Assembly: GCA_964568735.1 (NCBI GenBank)
Contig: CAZMRF010000048.1
Coordinates: 1 to 38,812 of the forward strand
DNA from: CAZMRF01 sp964568735
Lineage (GTDB): Bacteria > Acidobacteriota > Polarisedimenticolia > JACPZX01
Direction of reading: 5' to 3'
Length of the DNA: 38,812 nt
Shown: in pieces, positions 7,603 to 18,451 of the stretch
Layout of the letters: every line of letters begins with the position of its first letter
Numbering within the stretch: the stretch's first letter is position 1
Notes under the pieces: generated by a model
The model's input: only the letters and a program-made list of their open reading frames with translations
What the model was told of the DNA's origin: nothing
Database searches by the model: none
Position numbers and translations under genes: made by a program

Positions 7603-8679
7603 TTACGGCAGGTCCGGCTTCTCGAGGCGGCCGGGGCACTCCAGGGACTTGAGAAACGCGACGAGGTCGGCCTTCTCGGCCGCCGTGAGCTTGCGGTCGG
7701 CCAGCTTCTCGCGATCCAGCCAGGGGTTGTCGATCCCGCCGGCGGCCATGATGTCGACCGCCTCCTCCAGTGTCTTCGCGCTGCCGTCGTGGAAGTAGGG
7801 GGCGGTCCGGGTGACGTCTCTCAGCGTCGGCGTCTTGAAGGCGCCATTCTCCTTCTCGTTCTTGGTGATCTTGCCGCGGCCCAGGTCGGGCTCGGCGGCC
7901 TTCATTCCGATTCCGACGTTGTGGTAGAGCGTGTCGGAGAGCAGCCCCCCGACGTGGCAGTTCGTGCAGGCGGCCTTGCCCTTGAAGATCTCGTGGCCGC
8001 GCTTCTCGACTTCACTCAGCGCCTTCTTGTCTCCCGCCTCGTGGCGGTCGAAGCGGGTGTCGGCGCAGAAGATGGTTCTCATGTAGGCGGCGACGGCCTT
8101 GGCCACGTTCTCCTCCGTGGCGGGGGCGCCGAAGACCTTCTGGAAGCGCGAGGTGTAGTCGGGGATGGCGTTGAGCTTGGCCACGATCTCGTCGGTCTTG
8201 GCCCCCATGTTGCCGCCCGTCCACGCCCCGACGACCTGCTTCTCCATCGTAGGGGTGCGGCCATCCCAGTAGAACTCGCGTTGCCATCCGATGTTCCAGA
8301 GCGTGGGACTGCTCCGGGGCAGCTTCTTCTCGTAGGCGCCGATCGCCGTGGGCAGGCCGTCCGTCAGCCCCTTCTCATTGAGATGGCATGAATAGCAGGA
8401 CCTCGTCCCGTCGCCGCTGAGCCGCTCGTCGAAGAAGAGCCTCCAGCCGAGGTCCACCTTGTCGGGCGTGGTGGGGTTGTCCGGCGGCACCTGCATCGCA
8501 TCGAAGATCGCGGGAGTCTCCGGCAGCGGGCGGGCGGTTGCGCGCGCGGGGCGTGTCGAAGGCTGCGTCGTCGGTTGCGCGAGGAGGCTGCCTGCCAGGA
8601 GGGCCGCCAGGCCGATGGATGCCGTCACGACGCTGACGAGGACGATGGGATGGATGGGAGTGCGTGAGCGATCAGTCAT
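7603..8679 (-). CDS. Di-haem cytochrome c peroxidase (MauG/CcpA family)
   Basis: A 358-residue exported protein. Residues 12-35 form a hydrophobic signal or anchor, followed by a Pro/Thr/Arg-rich linker (35-52). Two haem c sites are present: C95-Y-S-C98-H99 and C238-T-N-C241-H242. FKTPTLRDVTRTAPYFHDGS (281-300) is the conserved segment near the peroxidatic haem. The family reduces hydrogen peroxide in the periplasm with electrons from cytochromes, or (MauG) oxidises protein residues. With 358 residues it has the usual length of bacterial peroxidases. A GGGAG ribosome site lies about 8 bases before the ATG. Confidence 0.92.
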   Translation of the reverse strand: MTDRSRTPIHPIVLVSVVTASIGLAALLAGSLLAQPTTQPSTRPARATARPLPETPAIFDAMQVPPDNPTTPDKVDLGWRLFFDERLSGDGTRSCYSCHLNEKGLTDGLPTAIGAYEKKLPRSSPTLWNIGWQREFYWDGRTPTMEKQVVGAWTGGNMGAKTDEIVAKLNAIPDYTSRFQKVFGAPATEENVAKAVAAYMRTIFCADTRFDRHEAGDKKALSEVEKRGHEIFKGKAACTNCHVGGLLSDTLYHNVGIGMKAAEPDLGRGKITKNEKENGAFKTPTLRDVTRTAPYFHDGSAKTLEEAVDIMAAGGIDNPWLDREKLADRKLTAAEKADLVAFLKSLECPGRLEKPDLP

Positions 8680-9013
8680 GGCATCTCTCCCTCGGGAGAA
8701 TCAAGCCGCATGCGACCGGGCCGGGAGCCGGCATGGCCACCGAGGCCCGTCCCGGCGCCTGCTTCGAGCGCCGCGCGGCTCGGGGGCGAAGGCCTCCGGA
8801 CGCGAGCACCCATCCTAGACCTCCGCGATCGGGGCTGTCCATGCTCCCAAGGGGCCCGGTATAGTTCTGGCTTCGAGGCCGGTCCTTGGACTCGTTCTTC
8901 CTGGCGATCGACCATGATGGAACGACGGGGGCCGCAAATCCGCTCCCGGAGATCCCCCCCTCCGCGCCGCCGCTCGTGTAGGATCGAAGCGCCCGATCAT
9001 CCAAGGCCACCCC
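8680..9013. other. Intergenic region between divergent peroxidase and polyphosphate kinase genes
   Basis: This 334-bp gap must hold two divergent promoters. A plus-strand TATAGT (8860-8865) resembles a -10 element but has no convincing -35. No open reading frame with family character, hairpin terminator or repeat was recognised. Confidence 0.5.
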
Positions 9014-10540
9014 ATGTTCGAAACTGCCGAAGTAGGTAACCGCGTTTCCAGGAAGGACTTCGATGAGGCGTCGTCCCGCCTGCGCCAGGATCTCCTGGCG
9101 GCGCAGCACGAGCTGGCGTCGAGCGGAAAGGCCGCCGTGGTCATCGTGGGCGGCGTCGAGGGAGCGGGCAAGGCCGAGACGGTCAATCTCCTCCTCGAGT
9201 GGATGGACAGCCGCGGCATCGAGACCCATGCCCTCGCGGATCCTACGGACGAGGAGCGCGAGCGGCCTCGCATGTGGAGGTTCTGGAGGCTCCTTCCGCC
9301 GCGGGGCCGGATGGGGATCTTCCTGGGCTCCTGGTATACCGAGCCGATCGTCGAGCGGGTCTTCCGCCGCCTCAAGGACGCGGAGTTCGAGCGCCGCCTC
9401 GATCGGATCGCTGCCTTCGAGGAGATGCTCGCCGATGACGGAACGATCGTCATCAAGCTCTGGCTGCACCTCTCGAAGAGGCTGCAGCGGGAGCGCTTCG
9501 AGGATCTCGAGAAGAGCCGGCTGACCCGGTGGAGGGTCACGAAGCAGGACTGGAAGTTCCATGGCCGGTACGACGCCTTCAGGGAGATCTGCGAGCGAGC
9601 GATCCGCAAGACCTCCACCGGGGCGGCCCCCTGGGAGATCATCGAGGCCACCGACTCCAGATATCGCAACCTCGCCGTCGGACGCCATCTCATCGCCGCC
9701 CTCAGCGCAGGGCTGCGATCACCGGGACAGCGACTGGCGGGTCAGGGGGCAGAAGGCCCGGAGGCGAAGCAGAGCGCGGTCCCCGGGAGGAAAGCCCCGA
9801 GCGCGGCCGGCCCGGCCCCCCCAGGCGAGGTCACGCTCCTGAGCCGGCTCGATCTCACGGTCAAGTCGTCGAAGCAGGCCTACGAGAAGGAGCTCGTGAG
9901 GCTCCAGGGGAGACTCAACGGCCTGGCCCGTCGCCTCTACGACGAAAGGCGATCGCTCATCCTCGTCTTCGAGGGGCCCGACGCCGCCGGGAAGGGGGGA
10001 GCGATCCGCCGTCTCACGGAGTCGATGGACGCGCGCCAGTACCGTGTCACGTCGATCGCCGCCCCCACGGAAGAGGAGGCCGCCCACCCATGGCTCTGGC
10101 GCTTCTGGCGAGCCCTGCCGCGGCACGGCAGGGCGGCCATCTACGACCGGTCGTGGTACGGCAGGGTGCTCGTCGAGCGGCTCGAGGGCTTCGCCACGGA
10201 CACCGAGTGGCAGAGGGCCTATTCGGAGATCAACTCCTTCGAGGAGCAGGTGGCCGAGTCGGGGACCATCGTCCTGAAGCTCTGGCTCGCGATCAGCCGC
10301 GAGGAGCAGCTCCGGCGCTTCAAGGATCGCCAGAAGACTCCCTACAAGCAGTACAAGATCACGGAGGAGGACTGGCGGAACCGCGCGAAGTGGGAGGCCT
10401 ACGAGATCGCCGCCGAGGAGATGATCGAGAAGACGAGCACCTCACCCGCGCCGTGGTTCCTCGTGGAGGGTGAGGACAAGCGGTGGGCCCGCATCCGCGT
10501 CCTCCGCGAAGTCTGCCGGGCGATCAAGTCGGCCCTGTAG
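9014..10540 (+). CDS. Two-domain polyphosphate kinase 2 (class II, polyphosphate:AMP phosphotransferase-like)
   Basis: A 508-residue protein made of two PPK2 domains joined by a Gly/Ala/Pro-rich linker (about 231-272). Domain 2 has an intact Walker A FEGPDAAGKGG (319-329) and the lid/Walker B motif DRSWYGR (378-384). Domain 1 has a Walker A-like GGVEGAGKAE (46-55) but LGSWY (104-108) where DRSWY is expected, so it has lost the Asp and Arg and is probably inactive. This two-domain arrangement is that of class II PPK2, which phosphorylates AMP to ADP with polyphosphate. Exact nucleotide preference cannot be read from sequence. The gene is monocistronic and converges on the AI-2E gene after 32 bp. 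The ATG has only a weak ribosome site. Confidence 0.93.
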   Translation: MFETAEVGNRVSRKDFDEASSRLRQDLLAAQHELASSGKAAVVIVGGVEGAGKAETVNLLLEWMDSRGIETHALADPTDEERERPRMWRFWRLLPPRGRMGIFLGSWYTEPIVERVFRRLKDAEFERRLDRIAAFEEMLADDGTIVIKLWLHLSKRLQRERFEDLEKSRLTRWRVTKQDWKFHGRYDAFREICERAIRKTSTGAAPWEIIEATDSRYRNLAVGRHLIAALSAGLRSPGQRLAGQGAEGPEAKQSAVPGRKAPSAAGPAPPGEVTLLSRLDLTVKSSKQAYEKELVRLQGRLNGLARRLYDERRSLILVFEGPDAAGKGGAIRRLTESMDARQYRVTSIAAPTEEEAAHPWLWRFWRALPRHGRAAIYDRSWYGRVLVERLEGFATDTEWQRAYSEINSFEEQVAESGTIVLKLWLAISREEQLRRFKDRQKTPYKQYKITEEDWRNRAKWEAYEIAAEEMIEKTSTSPAPWFLVEGEDKRWARIRVLREVCRAIKSAL

Positions 10541-10572
10541 CGGGTGGCGGGCGGCGCAGAGATCCTCGACTT

Positions 10573-11793
10573 TCAATCTCCTAGCAGCTCGCCTATGGGC
10601 TTCAGCTCCTCGATACGATCGCTGATGGACTTGATGATCACCATCATCGGCACGGCGAGCAGCAGACCCCAGACCCCCCACATCCACCCCCAGAACATCA
10701 GTCCCAGGAAGAGAGCTACCCCGTTCATGCGCACCGCCCGCATCGTAAGCCACGGCGTCAGGAGGAATGATTCCAGGCTCATGATGATGCAGGACAAACC
10801 CACAAGGTAAAGGCCCATCAGGATCGTGCCGAATTGGAGGAGGCCGATCGTGAAGAGGCCTGCCACGGTGATCGCGGGACCGAAGTAAGGAATCGTGTTG
10901 AGCAGCCCTACCGCGATGCCCCAGATGGATGCTTGCTCGAGACCGATCCACCAGAACACGATGCCTGATACCACGCCCACGAGGACTGACGTCAACAGGT
11001 TGATGAGCATGTACCGCGCGACCTGAGTGTCGATCTCGTCGAGAATCTGTGCCGTGATCTCTCGGCGCAGCACAGACGGCCCAGCGAGTTTCATCATTTT
11101 CCTTGTAAAGAGATCACCCTTCACCAGCATGAAATAGACAAGGAACAGGACCAGGATGGACGCGCTGCCCACCGAGATGAGCTTCGTGCCCCCCCGCCAG
11201 AGATAGTCACCCACGTTGATTGGTTTCTCCTCCACCTGCACACGTGTAACGCCCTTGCGGATCGCGTCGGGTCCGACCGCATCCGTGGTGGATTGCTCAA
11301 TCTCGGTGGCGGCCTTCTGCATCTTCTGCATCAGACCCTGCTTATCGCCCCGAATCTCTTTCGCGGCTTCAGCGAGCTTCTTCGTTGCCGCCGGGAGTTT
11401 CTCGACGACGGCCACGGCATCGTCGAATAGCACGAAGACGCCGAGACCGGCGCTGGCTATCATCGCGGTGAGCAGGACAGCCGCCCCGACGGCCCGAGGG
11501 ATCGACCACTTCTTGAGCCAGGAGACGATCGGCTCGAGCGCGTAGCTGATCAATACGCCGACGACGAGAGGGACGACAACCTCCTGGGCGAACCGCAGGA
11601 ACAGGACGATGCCGATAACAGCAAGCACCGCCAGAGAGGCGGACTTGATGTCGACAGGAGCCCTCGACACCGGTAAGGGCTCGGGGGGCAGGAGGGTGTT
11701 GTCCGCGGTGGGATTCGGCAGGGGTGACGTGCGGGCAGCGGGATCCCCTGCCCTCACGTCACCACCGGATCGAGGATCAGCGTCTTCTTGCAT
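10573..11793 (-). CDS. AI-2E family (PerM-like) membrane protein
   Basis: A 406-residue membrane protein. After a Pro-rich cytoplasmic start (1-50) it has paired helices at about 53-90 and 100-125, a soluble loop with charged repeats (about 130-210), then helices at about 215-240, 275-330 and 335-390. The last section (GIAVGLLNTIPYFGPAIT and FWGWMWGVWGLLLAVPMMV) is characteristic of the family. Members transport small molecules such as autoinducer-2 or act as ion antiporters; the name is not evidence for quorum sensing here. Its leader of about 150 bp upstream carries no recognised promoter. Confidence 0.88.
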   Translation of the reverse strand: MQEDADPRSGGDVRAGDPAARTSPLPNPTADNTLLPPEPLPVSRAPVDIKSASLAVLAVIGIVLFLRFAQEVVVPLVVGVLISYALEPIVSWLKKWSIPRAVGAAVLLTAMIASAGLGVFVLFDDAVAVVEKLPAATKKLAEAAKEIRGDKQGLMQKMQKAATEIEQSTTDAVGPDAIRKGVTRVQVEEKPINVGDYLWRGGTKLISVGSASILVLFLVYFMLVKGDLFTRKMMKLAGPSVLRREITAQILDEIDTQVARYMLINLLTSVLVGVVSGIVFWWIGLEQASIWGIAVGLLNTIPYFGPAITVAGLFTIGLLQFGTILMGLYLVGLSCIIMSLESFLLTPWLTMRAVRMNGVALFLGLMFWGWMWGVWGLLLAVPMMVIIKSISDRIEELKPIGELLGD

Positions 11794-11940
11794 TGCTTTG
11801 TGGAGGTCACCACCCGGCGGCGTTCAGAGCTGGCATCCTCAGCTTGCAGGGACTCGCGAGCCCGGACTCCCGTGGAGGCGTCAGGTGCACGGTTCGGGCC
11901 CGCGTGATGCGGACGCGTCCGGCACCCAGGCGGCTCGCTG

Positions 11941-12186
11941 TTACTTGAAGACTCCCAGTGCGCGCAGGATTGCGATGAGGATTGCTGCGCCCACAATTGC
12001 GATGACGTAACTCATCGCGCGGCCGCCACCGATGCCGAGGACGCCTGCCAGCCAGCCTCCGATGGCCGCTCCGACGACGCCCACGGTCACGTTGGCGACC
12101 ATGCCCATCTGGGCATTCGTCTTGATCAAGATGCTGGCGAGCCAGCCGATGATACCACCCACGACGAGCCAGACGATGAGGTCCAT
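11941..12186 (-). CDS. GlsB/YeaQ/YmgE-family small membrane protein
   Basis: An 81-residue very hydrophobic protein with three helices (about 2-22, 27-50, 57-78) rich in Gly; GGIIGWLAS near the start and a central GxxGAxIGGWLAG segment identify the GlsB/YeaQ (transglycosylase-associated) family of stress-linked inner-membrane proteins with no known activity. The ribosome site AGGAGAGG overlaps the serA stop, so the gene is likely the last member of the acs-serA transcript and is expressed by translational coupling. Confidence 0.9.
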   Translation of the reverse strand: MDLIVWLVVGGIIGWLASILIKTNAQMGMVANVTVGVVGAAIGGWLAGVLGIGGGRAMSYVIAIVGAAILIAILRALGVFK

Positions 12187-12188
12187 GG

Positions 12189-12196
12189 CCTCTCCT
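12189..12196 (-). promoter_or_regulatory. Ribosome-binding site overlapping the serA stop codon
   Basis: On the minus strand AGGAGAGG lies just before the ATG at 12186, and its first bases are part of the serA TAG stop (12197-12195). Ribosomes finishing serA are therefore placed to start the GlsB-like gene. Confidence 0.7.
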
Positions 12197-13796
12197 AGAG
12201 CTTCGCGGTGCGGACCCAGGTGATGCCCGGTGAGCGGCGGATCTCGTCGAGGACGGGTTCGGGCACCTCGGAGTCGAGGTTCAGGATGGCGATCGCCTGC
12301 CCCCCGGAATGGTCCCGCCCGACGTTCATGTAGGCGATGTTGATGCCGCTGCGGCCCATCGTGGTCCCCACGAGGCCGATGATCCCGGGCCGGTCGTCGT
12401 TCGAGACGAAGAGGAGGTGCCCTTCGGGCAGGGCGTCGAAGTGGTAGCCGTCGAGGCGGACGATGCGGGGAATGTTGCGGCCGAAGAGGGTCCCCGAGAT
12501 GCGACGCGACCCCGCGGATGACTCCACCGTGACCGTGATGAGGTTTGCATAGTCCACGGCGTCGGCCGATCGGATCTCGCGCAGCCTCACTCCCCGTTCC
12601 TTCGCCACGAGCGAGGCGTTGACGGCGTTGACGGGCTCCGTCATGTGCCGCTCAAGGAATCCGCGCAGGACCGCGACCGAGAGAGGCCCCGTGGATTCGG
12701 GGGGCACGTCCCCGCCGTACTCCACCACGATCTCCCGGGGCTGCCCCTCCATGAGCTGGGCCTGGAGGCTCCCGAGCTTGAGAGCCAGGCCGAGGAAGGG
12801 CGCGGCCTTCTCCTGCGTGCGGGCGTCGAGCGTGGTCAGGTTGACGGCGTTGCGGGCCACCCCGTCCCGCAGGTAGTCGCATATCTGCTCGGCGATCTCC
12901 ACCGCCACGCGCTCCTGCGCCTCTTCGGTGGAGGCGGCCAGGTGAGGGGTGCAGATCACGTCGGGATGGTCGCGGAAGGGAAGGTCCCGTGGAGGCTCCT
13001 CTTCGTAGACGTCGAAGGCCGCGCCTCCCATCCGCTTGGCATCCAGGGCGGCGGCCACCGCCTGCTCGTCCACGATGCCGCCGCGCGCGCAGTTGACGAT
13101 CCTCACGGTCGGCTTGCAGGTGGCCAGCTCCCTCGCGCCGATCATGTGCTTCGTTTCGGGAGTCAGGGGCGTGTGGACGGTGATGAAATCACATCGACGA
13201 AAGATCTCCTCGAGGGGGACGAGCCGGATCCCGACCTTGTCGATCATCTCCTCGGGCAGGAAGGGGTCGTAGCCGATCACCTCCATGGAGAAGGCCATCG
13301 CCCGTCGCGCCACCTCGCGGCCGATCCTCCCGACTCCGAGGATGCCGAGCGTCTTCCCGTACAGCTCGGTGCCGAGGAACTTGTTCCTCTCCCAGCGCCC
13401 CTCGGCGACCGAGCGCGCCGCTCCCGGGATCTTCCGCGCCAGGGCGAGCATGAGGGAAAAGGTGTGCTCCGCCGCGGAGAAGGTATTGCCCCCCGGCACG
13501 TTCATCACGACGACGCCGGCGCGGGTGGCCGCCGCGACGTCCACGTTGTCCACGCCCGTGCCGGCACGGCCGATGGCGCGAAGGCTCCGGCCGGCCGAGA
13601 TGATCTCGGCCGTCACCTGCGTCTGGCTGCGGACGACGAGCGCCGTGCACTCGGCGGCGGCCGCCAGGAGATCCGCGCCAGCGATCCCAGGCCGGTAGTC
13701 GACCTCCAGTCCCTTCTCGGCGCGGAAACGCTCGACCGCCTTGTCGGAGACCTTGTCGGTGATGAGGACGCGGGGCGTGATGGGAGGGGGGGTCAT
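12195..13796 (-). CDS. serA: D-3-phosphoglycerate dehydrogenase
   Basis: Oxidises 3-phosphoglycerate to phosphohydroxypyruvate with NAD, first step of serine synthesis. The open frame is longer, but the family begins at MTPPPITPRVLITDKVS, so the ATG at 13796 is chosen (533 residues, the usual length of the long type). NAD-binding GVGRIG is at 154-159, the catalytic Arg in NCARGG at 238, a Glu in the DVYEEEPP segment, and the catalytic His in TPHLA at 285. An intervening domain and a C-terminal ACT domain (about 455-533, VSNDDRPGIIGLVG) follow, the site of serine feedback in many members. It overlaps the upstream aminotransferase by 4 bp. Confidence 0.96.
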   Translation of the reverse strand: MTPPPITPRVLITDKVSDKAVERFRAEKGLEVDYRPGIAGADLLAAAAECTALVVRSQTQVTAEIISAGRSLRAIGRAGTGVDNVDVAAATRAGVVVMNVPGGNTFSAAEHTFSLMLALARKIPGAARSVAEGRWERNKFLGTELYGKTLGILGVGRIGREVARRAMAFSMEVIGYDPFLPEEMIDKVGIRLVPLEEIFRRCDFITVHTPLTPETKHMIGARELATCKPTVRIVNCARGGIVDEQAVAAALDAKRMGGAAFDVYEEEPPRDLPFRDHPDVICTPHLAASTEEAQERVAVEIAEQICDYLRDGVARNAVNLTTLDARTQEKAAPFLGLALKLGSLQAQLMEGQPREIVVEYGGDVPPESTGPLSVAVLRGFLERHMTEPVNAVNASLVAKERGVRLREIRSADAVDYANLITVTVESSAGSRRISGTLFGRNIPRIVRLDGYHFDALPEGHLLFVSNDDRPGIIGLVGTTMGRSGINIAYMNVGRDHSGGQAIAILNLDSEVPEPVLDEIRRSPGITWVRTAKL

Positions 13797-14857
13797 GGCC
13801 TCGCCGAGAGGACGTCGTCGAGCTGCCCGAGCATTTCGTCCAGCTCCTCCATCCTCCGTTCGCCCATGTGGGCGATCCGGAAAACCTCGCCCTTGAGCTT
13901 GCCGTAGCCGCTGCCGAGCTGGTAGCCGCGGCGCTTCATCTCCGCGAGGACGGCTCCCAGCTCCACGCCCCGCGTGTTCCTCACGCAGGTCACCGTGTCG
14001 GAGGCCGCGCTCTCCTCGGCGTAGAGGGCGAATCGCTCCTTCGCCCATGCGCGCGTGCGCTCGGCGAGCTTCCTGTGCCGTGCCCAGCGGGCGTCGAGCC
14101 CTTCCTCGAGGATCACCTCGAACTGGCGCTCCATGGCGAACATGTGGGGGAGCGAGGGGGTGATGGTTGCCTGTCCCGTCGCGGCCTTCTCGGCCATCAG
14201 GGAGAGATCGAAGTACCAGCCCTTGTTCTTCGCCCTGCGCGAGCGCTCCAGCATCTTCGGGGAGAGCGAGCAGATCGAGAAGCCCGGCGGCAGCGCGAGG
14301 CACTTCTGCACGCTGGCCAGGCAGAGATCAATGCCCAACCGATCCACCTCGATCGGTACGCCGCCGAGGCTCGAGACCGTGTCCACCATGAAGGCCACGT
14401 CGGGGAACCGCCCCATGACCGCCGCGATCTCCCCCAGCGGGTTCTGCACGGCGGTGGAGGTCTCGTTGTGGACGAGGGTCACGGCGTCGTAACGGCCGCT
14501 GCGGAGGCGCTCCTCGAGGGCGGCGGGGTCCGTGGCCCGCCCCCACTCCACCACGAGGCGGTCGCTCTCCACGCCGTTGGCCGTGGCGATCTCGTTCCAG
14601 CGATCGCCGAAGGCGCCGCAGACGAGGCTCAGCAGGCGACGCTCCACGCCGTTGCGCACCGCCGCCTCCATGAGCCCCGTGGCCGACGACGTCGAGAGCA
14701 CGACGGCGTGGCCGGTCCTCATGATCTTCCGGGCGCGCTCCGTCACGGTGCGGGTCAACGCGACGGCCTGCTCGCCGCGATGGCTGATGGGAGGGCGGGC
14801 CATCGCGCGGAGGACGTCCTCGCGCACGTCGGTGGGGCCTGGGATGAACAGCTTCAT
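13793..14857 (-). CDS. Class V aminotransferase, probable phosphoserine aminotransferase
   Basis: A PLP enzyme of the alanine-glyoxylate/phosphoserine aminotransferase group. I choose the ATG at 14857 (MKLFIPGPTDV, the family start; 354 residues); a TTG at 14878 overlapping the acs-like stop is the alternative. Motifs: ATGLMEAAV around 59-67 for cofactor phosphate, D159 in MVDTVSSLGG, and the PLP lysine K185 in ASVQKCLALPPG. Because it sits between and overlaps serA, the likely reaction is phosphohydroxypyruvate plus glutamate to phosphoserine. Sequence type is that of the archaeal and deltaproteobacterial form rather than E. coli SerC. Alanine-glyoxylate or serine-glyoxylate transamination is an alternative. 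Confidence 0.88.
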   Translation of the reverse strand: MKLFIPGPTDVREDVLRAMARPPISHRGEQAVALTRTVTERARKIMRTGHAVVLSTSSATGLMEAAVRNGVERRLLSLVCGAFGDRWNEIATANGVESDRLVVEWGRATDPAALEERLRSGRYDAVTLVHNETSTAVQNPLGEIAAVMGRFPDVAFMVDTVSSLGGVPIEVDRLGIDLCLASVQKCLALPPGFSICSLSPKMLERSRRAKNKGWYFDLSLMAEKAATGQATITPSLPHMFAMERQFEVILEEGLDARWARHRKLAERTRAWAKERFALYAEESAASDTVTCVRNTRGVELGAVLAEMKRRGYQLGSGYGKLKGEVFRIAHMGERRMEELDEMLGQLDDVLSARP

Positions 14858-14874
14858 GGCGGATCGCCGGCCCG

Positions 14875-16623
<1,749 letters not shown>

Positions 16624-16676
16624 GGTTTTTCCGGGGGGTATCCAGCAAGCTCGGGGCGCTTCGCGGTCGGGTCGCC

Positions 16677-16706
16677 ATATTAGGCGGGTCGCGCTCGGAG
16701 TGTCAA
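16677..16706 (-). promoter_or_regulatory. Sigma70-type promoter of the acs-like/serA operon
   Basis: Minus-strand TTGACA (16706-16701), 18-bp spacer and TAATAT (16682-16677). The -35 is a perfect consensus; the -10 matches at four positions. A leader of about 47 bases follows to the ATG at 16623. Confidence 0.65.
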
Positions 16707-16751
16707 CGCAAGGGGAGTGGCGAGCTGCGGAAAGCGCGCGCGCGACTCATC

Positions 16752-18236
16752 TCAGTCTTGCAAGCGCGGGGGCGGCAGGCTCCGCAGCAGCTCGAGCGCC
16801 TCGTCCCTGGTGTGGATCCTGCGCTCCGTCCTGAGCCGGTCGATCCAGCGCAGGATCGATCCGACGCGGGGGCCCGGCTCGAGCCCGAGGAGGTCCATCA
16901 CCTCCCTGCCGTCGAGGAGGGGAGGGGACTGGGCGATCTCAGCGACCTCGGCGCGCAGGGCCAGCGCGCGGCGCCCGATGGCCGTCAGCGCCGCCTCGCG
17001 CGCGATTGGATCTTCGCCCCCGGCCGCTCGACGGTCTGCGAGGGCGAGGAGGACGAGCAGGGGGAGCTGGTCGCCCGCGAGGCGGGCGAGGCGCAGGATG
17101 GGCCGATCCCCTGCGTTCGAGGAGGCCAGGGCACCCGGCCTCAGGTGCCAGCGGATGAGCGCGGTCACGGGCTCCAGGACTCGCGTGGGGATCCGGAGCC
17201 TCCGGAGCGCCTGCTCGGAGAGCGAGGCCGAGATCTCCTCATGGCCATGGAATCGGGGCGTGCCCTTCTCGTCGCGCGTCGCCGAAGCGGGCTTGCCAAC
17301 ATCGTGGAGAAGCGCCGCCCATTTGAGAATGACGCCTCCTTCCCGATCCAGGGGGGCGAGATCGAAGGGAGCGCCGCCGGCGGCGAGGGCCTCCGCCTCC
17401 TCGAGGGCGCGGAGCGTGTGCTCCCGAGCGTCGTGATCGTGATAGCGGGGCGGCTGCTCCAGGTTCCGCAGCGGGATCAGCTCCGGCAGCAGGAGGTCCA
17501 GGAGGCCGAGGTCGTCCAGGAGGCGGAAGGCACTCCCGGCCCGCGCCGCCTCGAGGACGAGCGTCAGCTCCGCGCCCAGCCTCTCAGCGGCGGCCTCGGT
17601 GACGCGCCGGGCCAGCGCGCGGATCCTCGCCGGCAGGCTCTCCTCCAGCCTGAAGCCGTCCAGCGTGGTGGCCAGACGAACGGCCCGGAGCATGCGGAGG
17701 GGATCCTCCTCGAGCGCCCTCCTCGAGGACTCTCGCAGCAGCTTCGAAGCGATGTCCGACTGGCCGCCGAGGGGATCGATGAGCGAGCGCCGCAGCGCGG
17801 CCGCGGTCGACGGATCCGCCGCCGCTCCGGGGCGGGGCGCGCTCTCGAGGGCGCCGGCTCGCGCCAGGACCGCCCCGATGGATCCCAGGGGCGCCGCCAT
17901 CGCATTGATGGTGAAGTCCCTGCGGCGCAACGCGGTGGCCACGCCGTCGGGGGCGCAGCCGCTCATGTCGACGATGACGCCATTCAGCACGACGCGCCAC
18001 GTGGCGGGCTCGCGCCGATCGAAGAGGACCGGCTTCATCCCCGAGAGCGCCTCGAGAGATTCGAGAGCGAAGCGCTGCGCGCCCGCGTCTCCTTCGACGA
18101 GGAGATCCACGTCCCGAGGAGGTCGGCCTAACAACATGTCACGGAGGGCACCCCCGGTGAGGTAGGGGGTGCCGGGGCCGGGGAGCAGCCGCGCCGCCAG
18201 CGCCTCGATCACCCCACCGACGCTCACCGGGTGCAT
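16752..18236 (-). CDS. cca: CCA tRNA nucleotidyltransferase / poly(A) polymerase family with HD domain
   Basis: A 494-residue class II nucleotidyltransferase. The head has YLTGGALRDMLLG (26-38), the metal-binding DVD (42-44) and RRRDFTINAMA (104-114); the neck has EDPLRMLRAVR (177-187). An HD phosphohydrolase domain follows with ALLHDVGKP (H311, D312). The likely role is adding or repairing the tRNA 3' CCA end; poly(A) polymerase or an A-adding enzyme of a two-enzyme system is not excluded by motifs. The gene follows the ribbon-helix-helix gene by 9 bp in one operon. Confidence 0.9.
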   Translation of the reverse strand: MHPVSVGGVIEALAARLLPGPGTPYLTGGALRDMLLGRPPRDVDLLVEGDAGAQRFALESLEALSGMKPVLFDRREPATWRVVLNGVIVDMSGCAPDGVATALRRRDFTINAMAAPLGSIGAVLARAGALESAPRPGAAADPSTAAALRRSLIDPLGGQSDIASKLLRESSRRALEEDPLRMLRAVRLATTLDGFRLEESLPARIRALARRVTEAAAERLGAELTLVLEAARAGSAFRLLDDLGLLDLLLPELIPLRNLEQPPRYHDHDAREHTLRALEEAEALAAGGAPFDLAPLDREGGVILKWAALLHDVGKPASATRDEKGTPRFHGHEEISASLSEQALRRLRIPTRVLEPVTALIRWHLRPGALASSNAGDRPILRLARLAGDQLPLLVLLALADRRAAGGEDPIAREAALTAIGRRALALRAEVAEIAQSPPLLDGREVMDLLGLEPGPRVGSILRWIDRLRTERRIHTRDEALELLRSLPPPRLQD

Positions 18237-18245
18237 GGGGCGAAT

Positions 18246-18437
18246 CTAGAGCTTTTTGCTCCCATCCGGGGGCGGAGGCTTCGCGGGAGGCGTGGCCAGG
18301 CGCCCCGCCTCCCGGAGCTTCGTGCGAAGCAGGTACTCGATCTGGCCGTTGAGGCTGCGAAGATCATCTCCCGCCCAGCGCTGGAGCGCCTCGAGGACGG
18401 CCGGGTCGATCCTCAACAGAAAGGGCTTGCGCGCCAT
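18246..18437 (-). CDS. Arc-like ribbon-helix-helix protein
   Basis: A 63-residue protein starting MARKPFLLRIDPAVLEALQR, which has the beta-strand, helix, helix layout of Arc/MetJ-type DNA-binding proteins (strand at 4-9, helix 11-22, second helix 26-42 with NGQIEYLLRTKL). The C-terminus is a Pro/Lys tail. I choose the ATG at 18437 rather than a longer frame overlapping the SPFH gene. Lying between an SPFH gene (14 bp) and cca (9 bp), it may regulate this operon; the palindrome in the operon promoter is a candidate operator. No toxin partner is visible. Confidence 0.8.
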   Translation of the reverse strand: MARKPFLLRIDPAVLEALQRWAGDDLRSLNGQIEYLLRTKLREAGRLATPPAKPPPPDGSKKL

Positions 18438-18451
18438 TTCGCCGGGCCCCG

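Noticed and set aside
8672..9688. 338-codon minus-strand frame covering the 8680-9013 gap and PPK2 start
   Set aside because: Mostly antisense to PPK2; the part in the gap has no family character.
10573..11793. Quorum-sensing AI-2 exporter
   Set aside because: The family name is historic; members have diverse roles and no luxS or lsr genes are nearby.
12645..13907. 420-codon plus-strand open frame across serA
   Set aside because: Antisense frame kept open by high GC; no recognisable motif, and the opposite strand is an intact serA with all catalytic residues.
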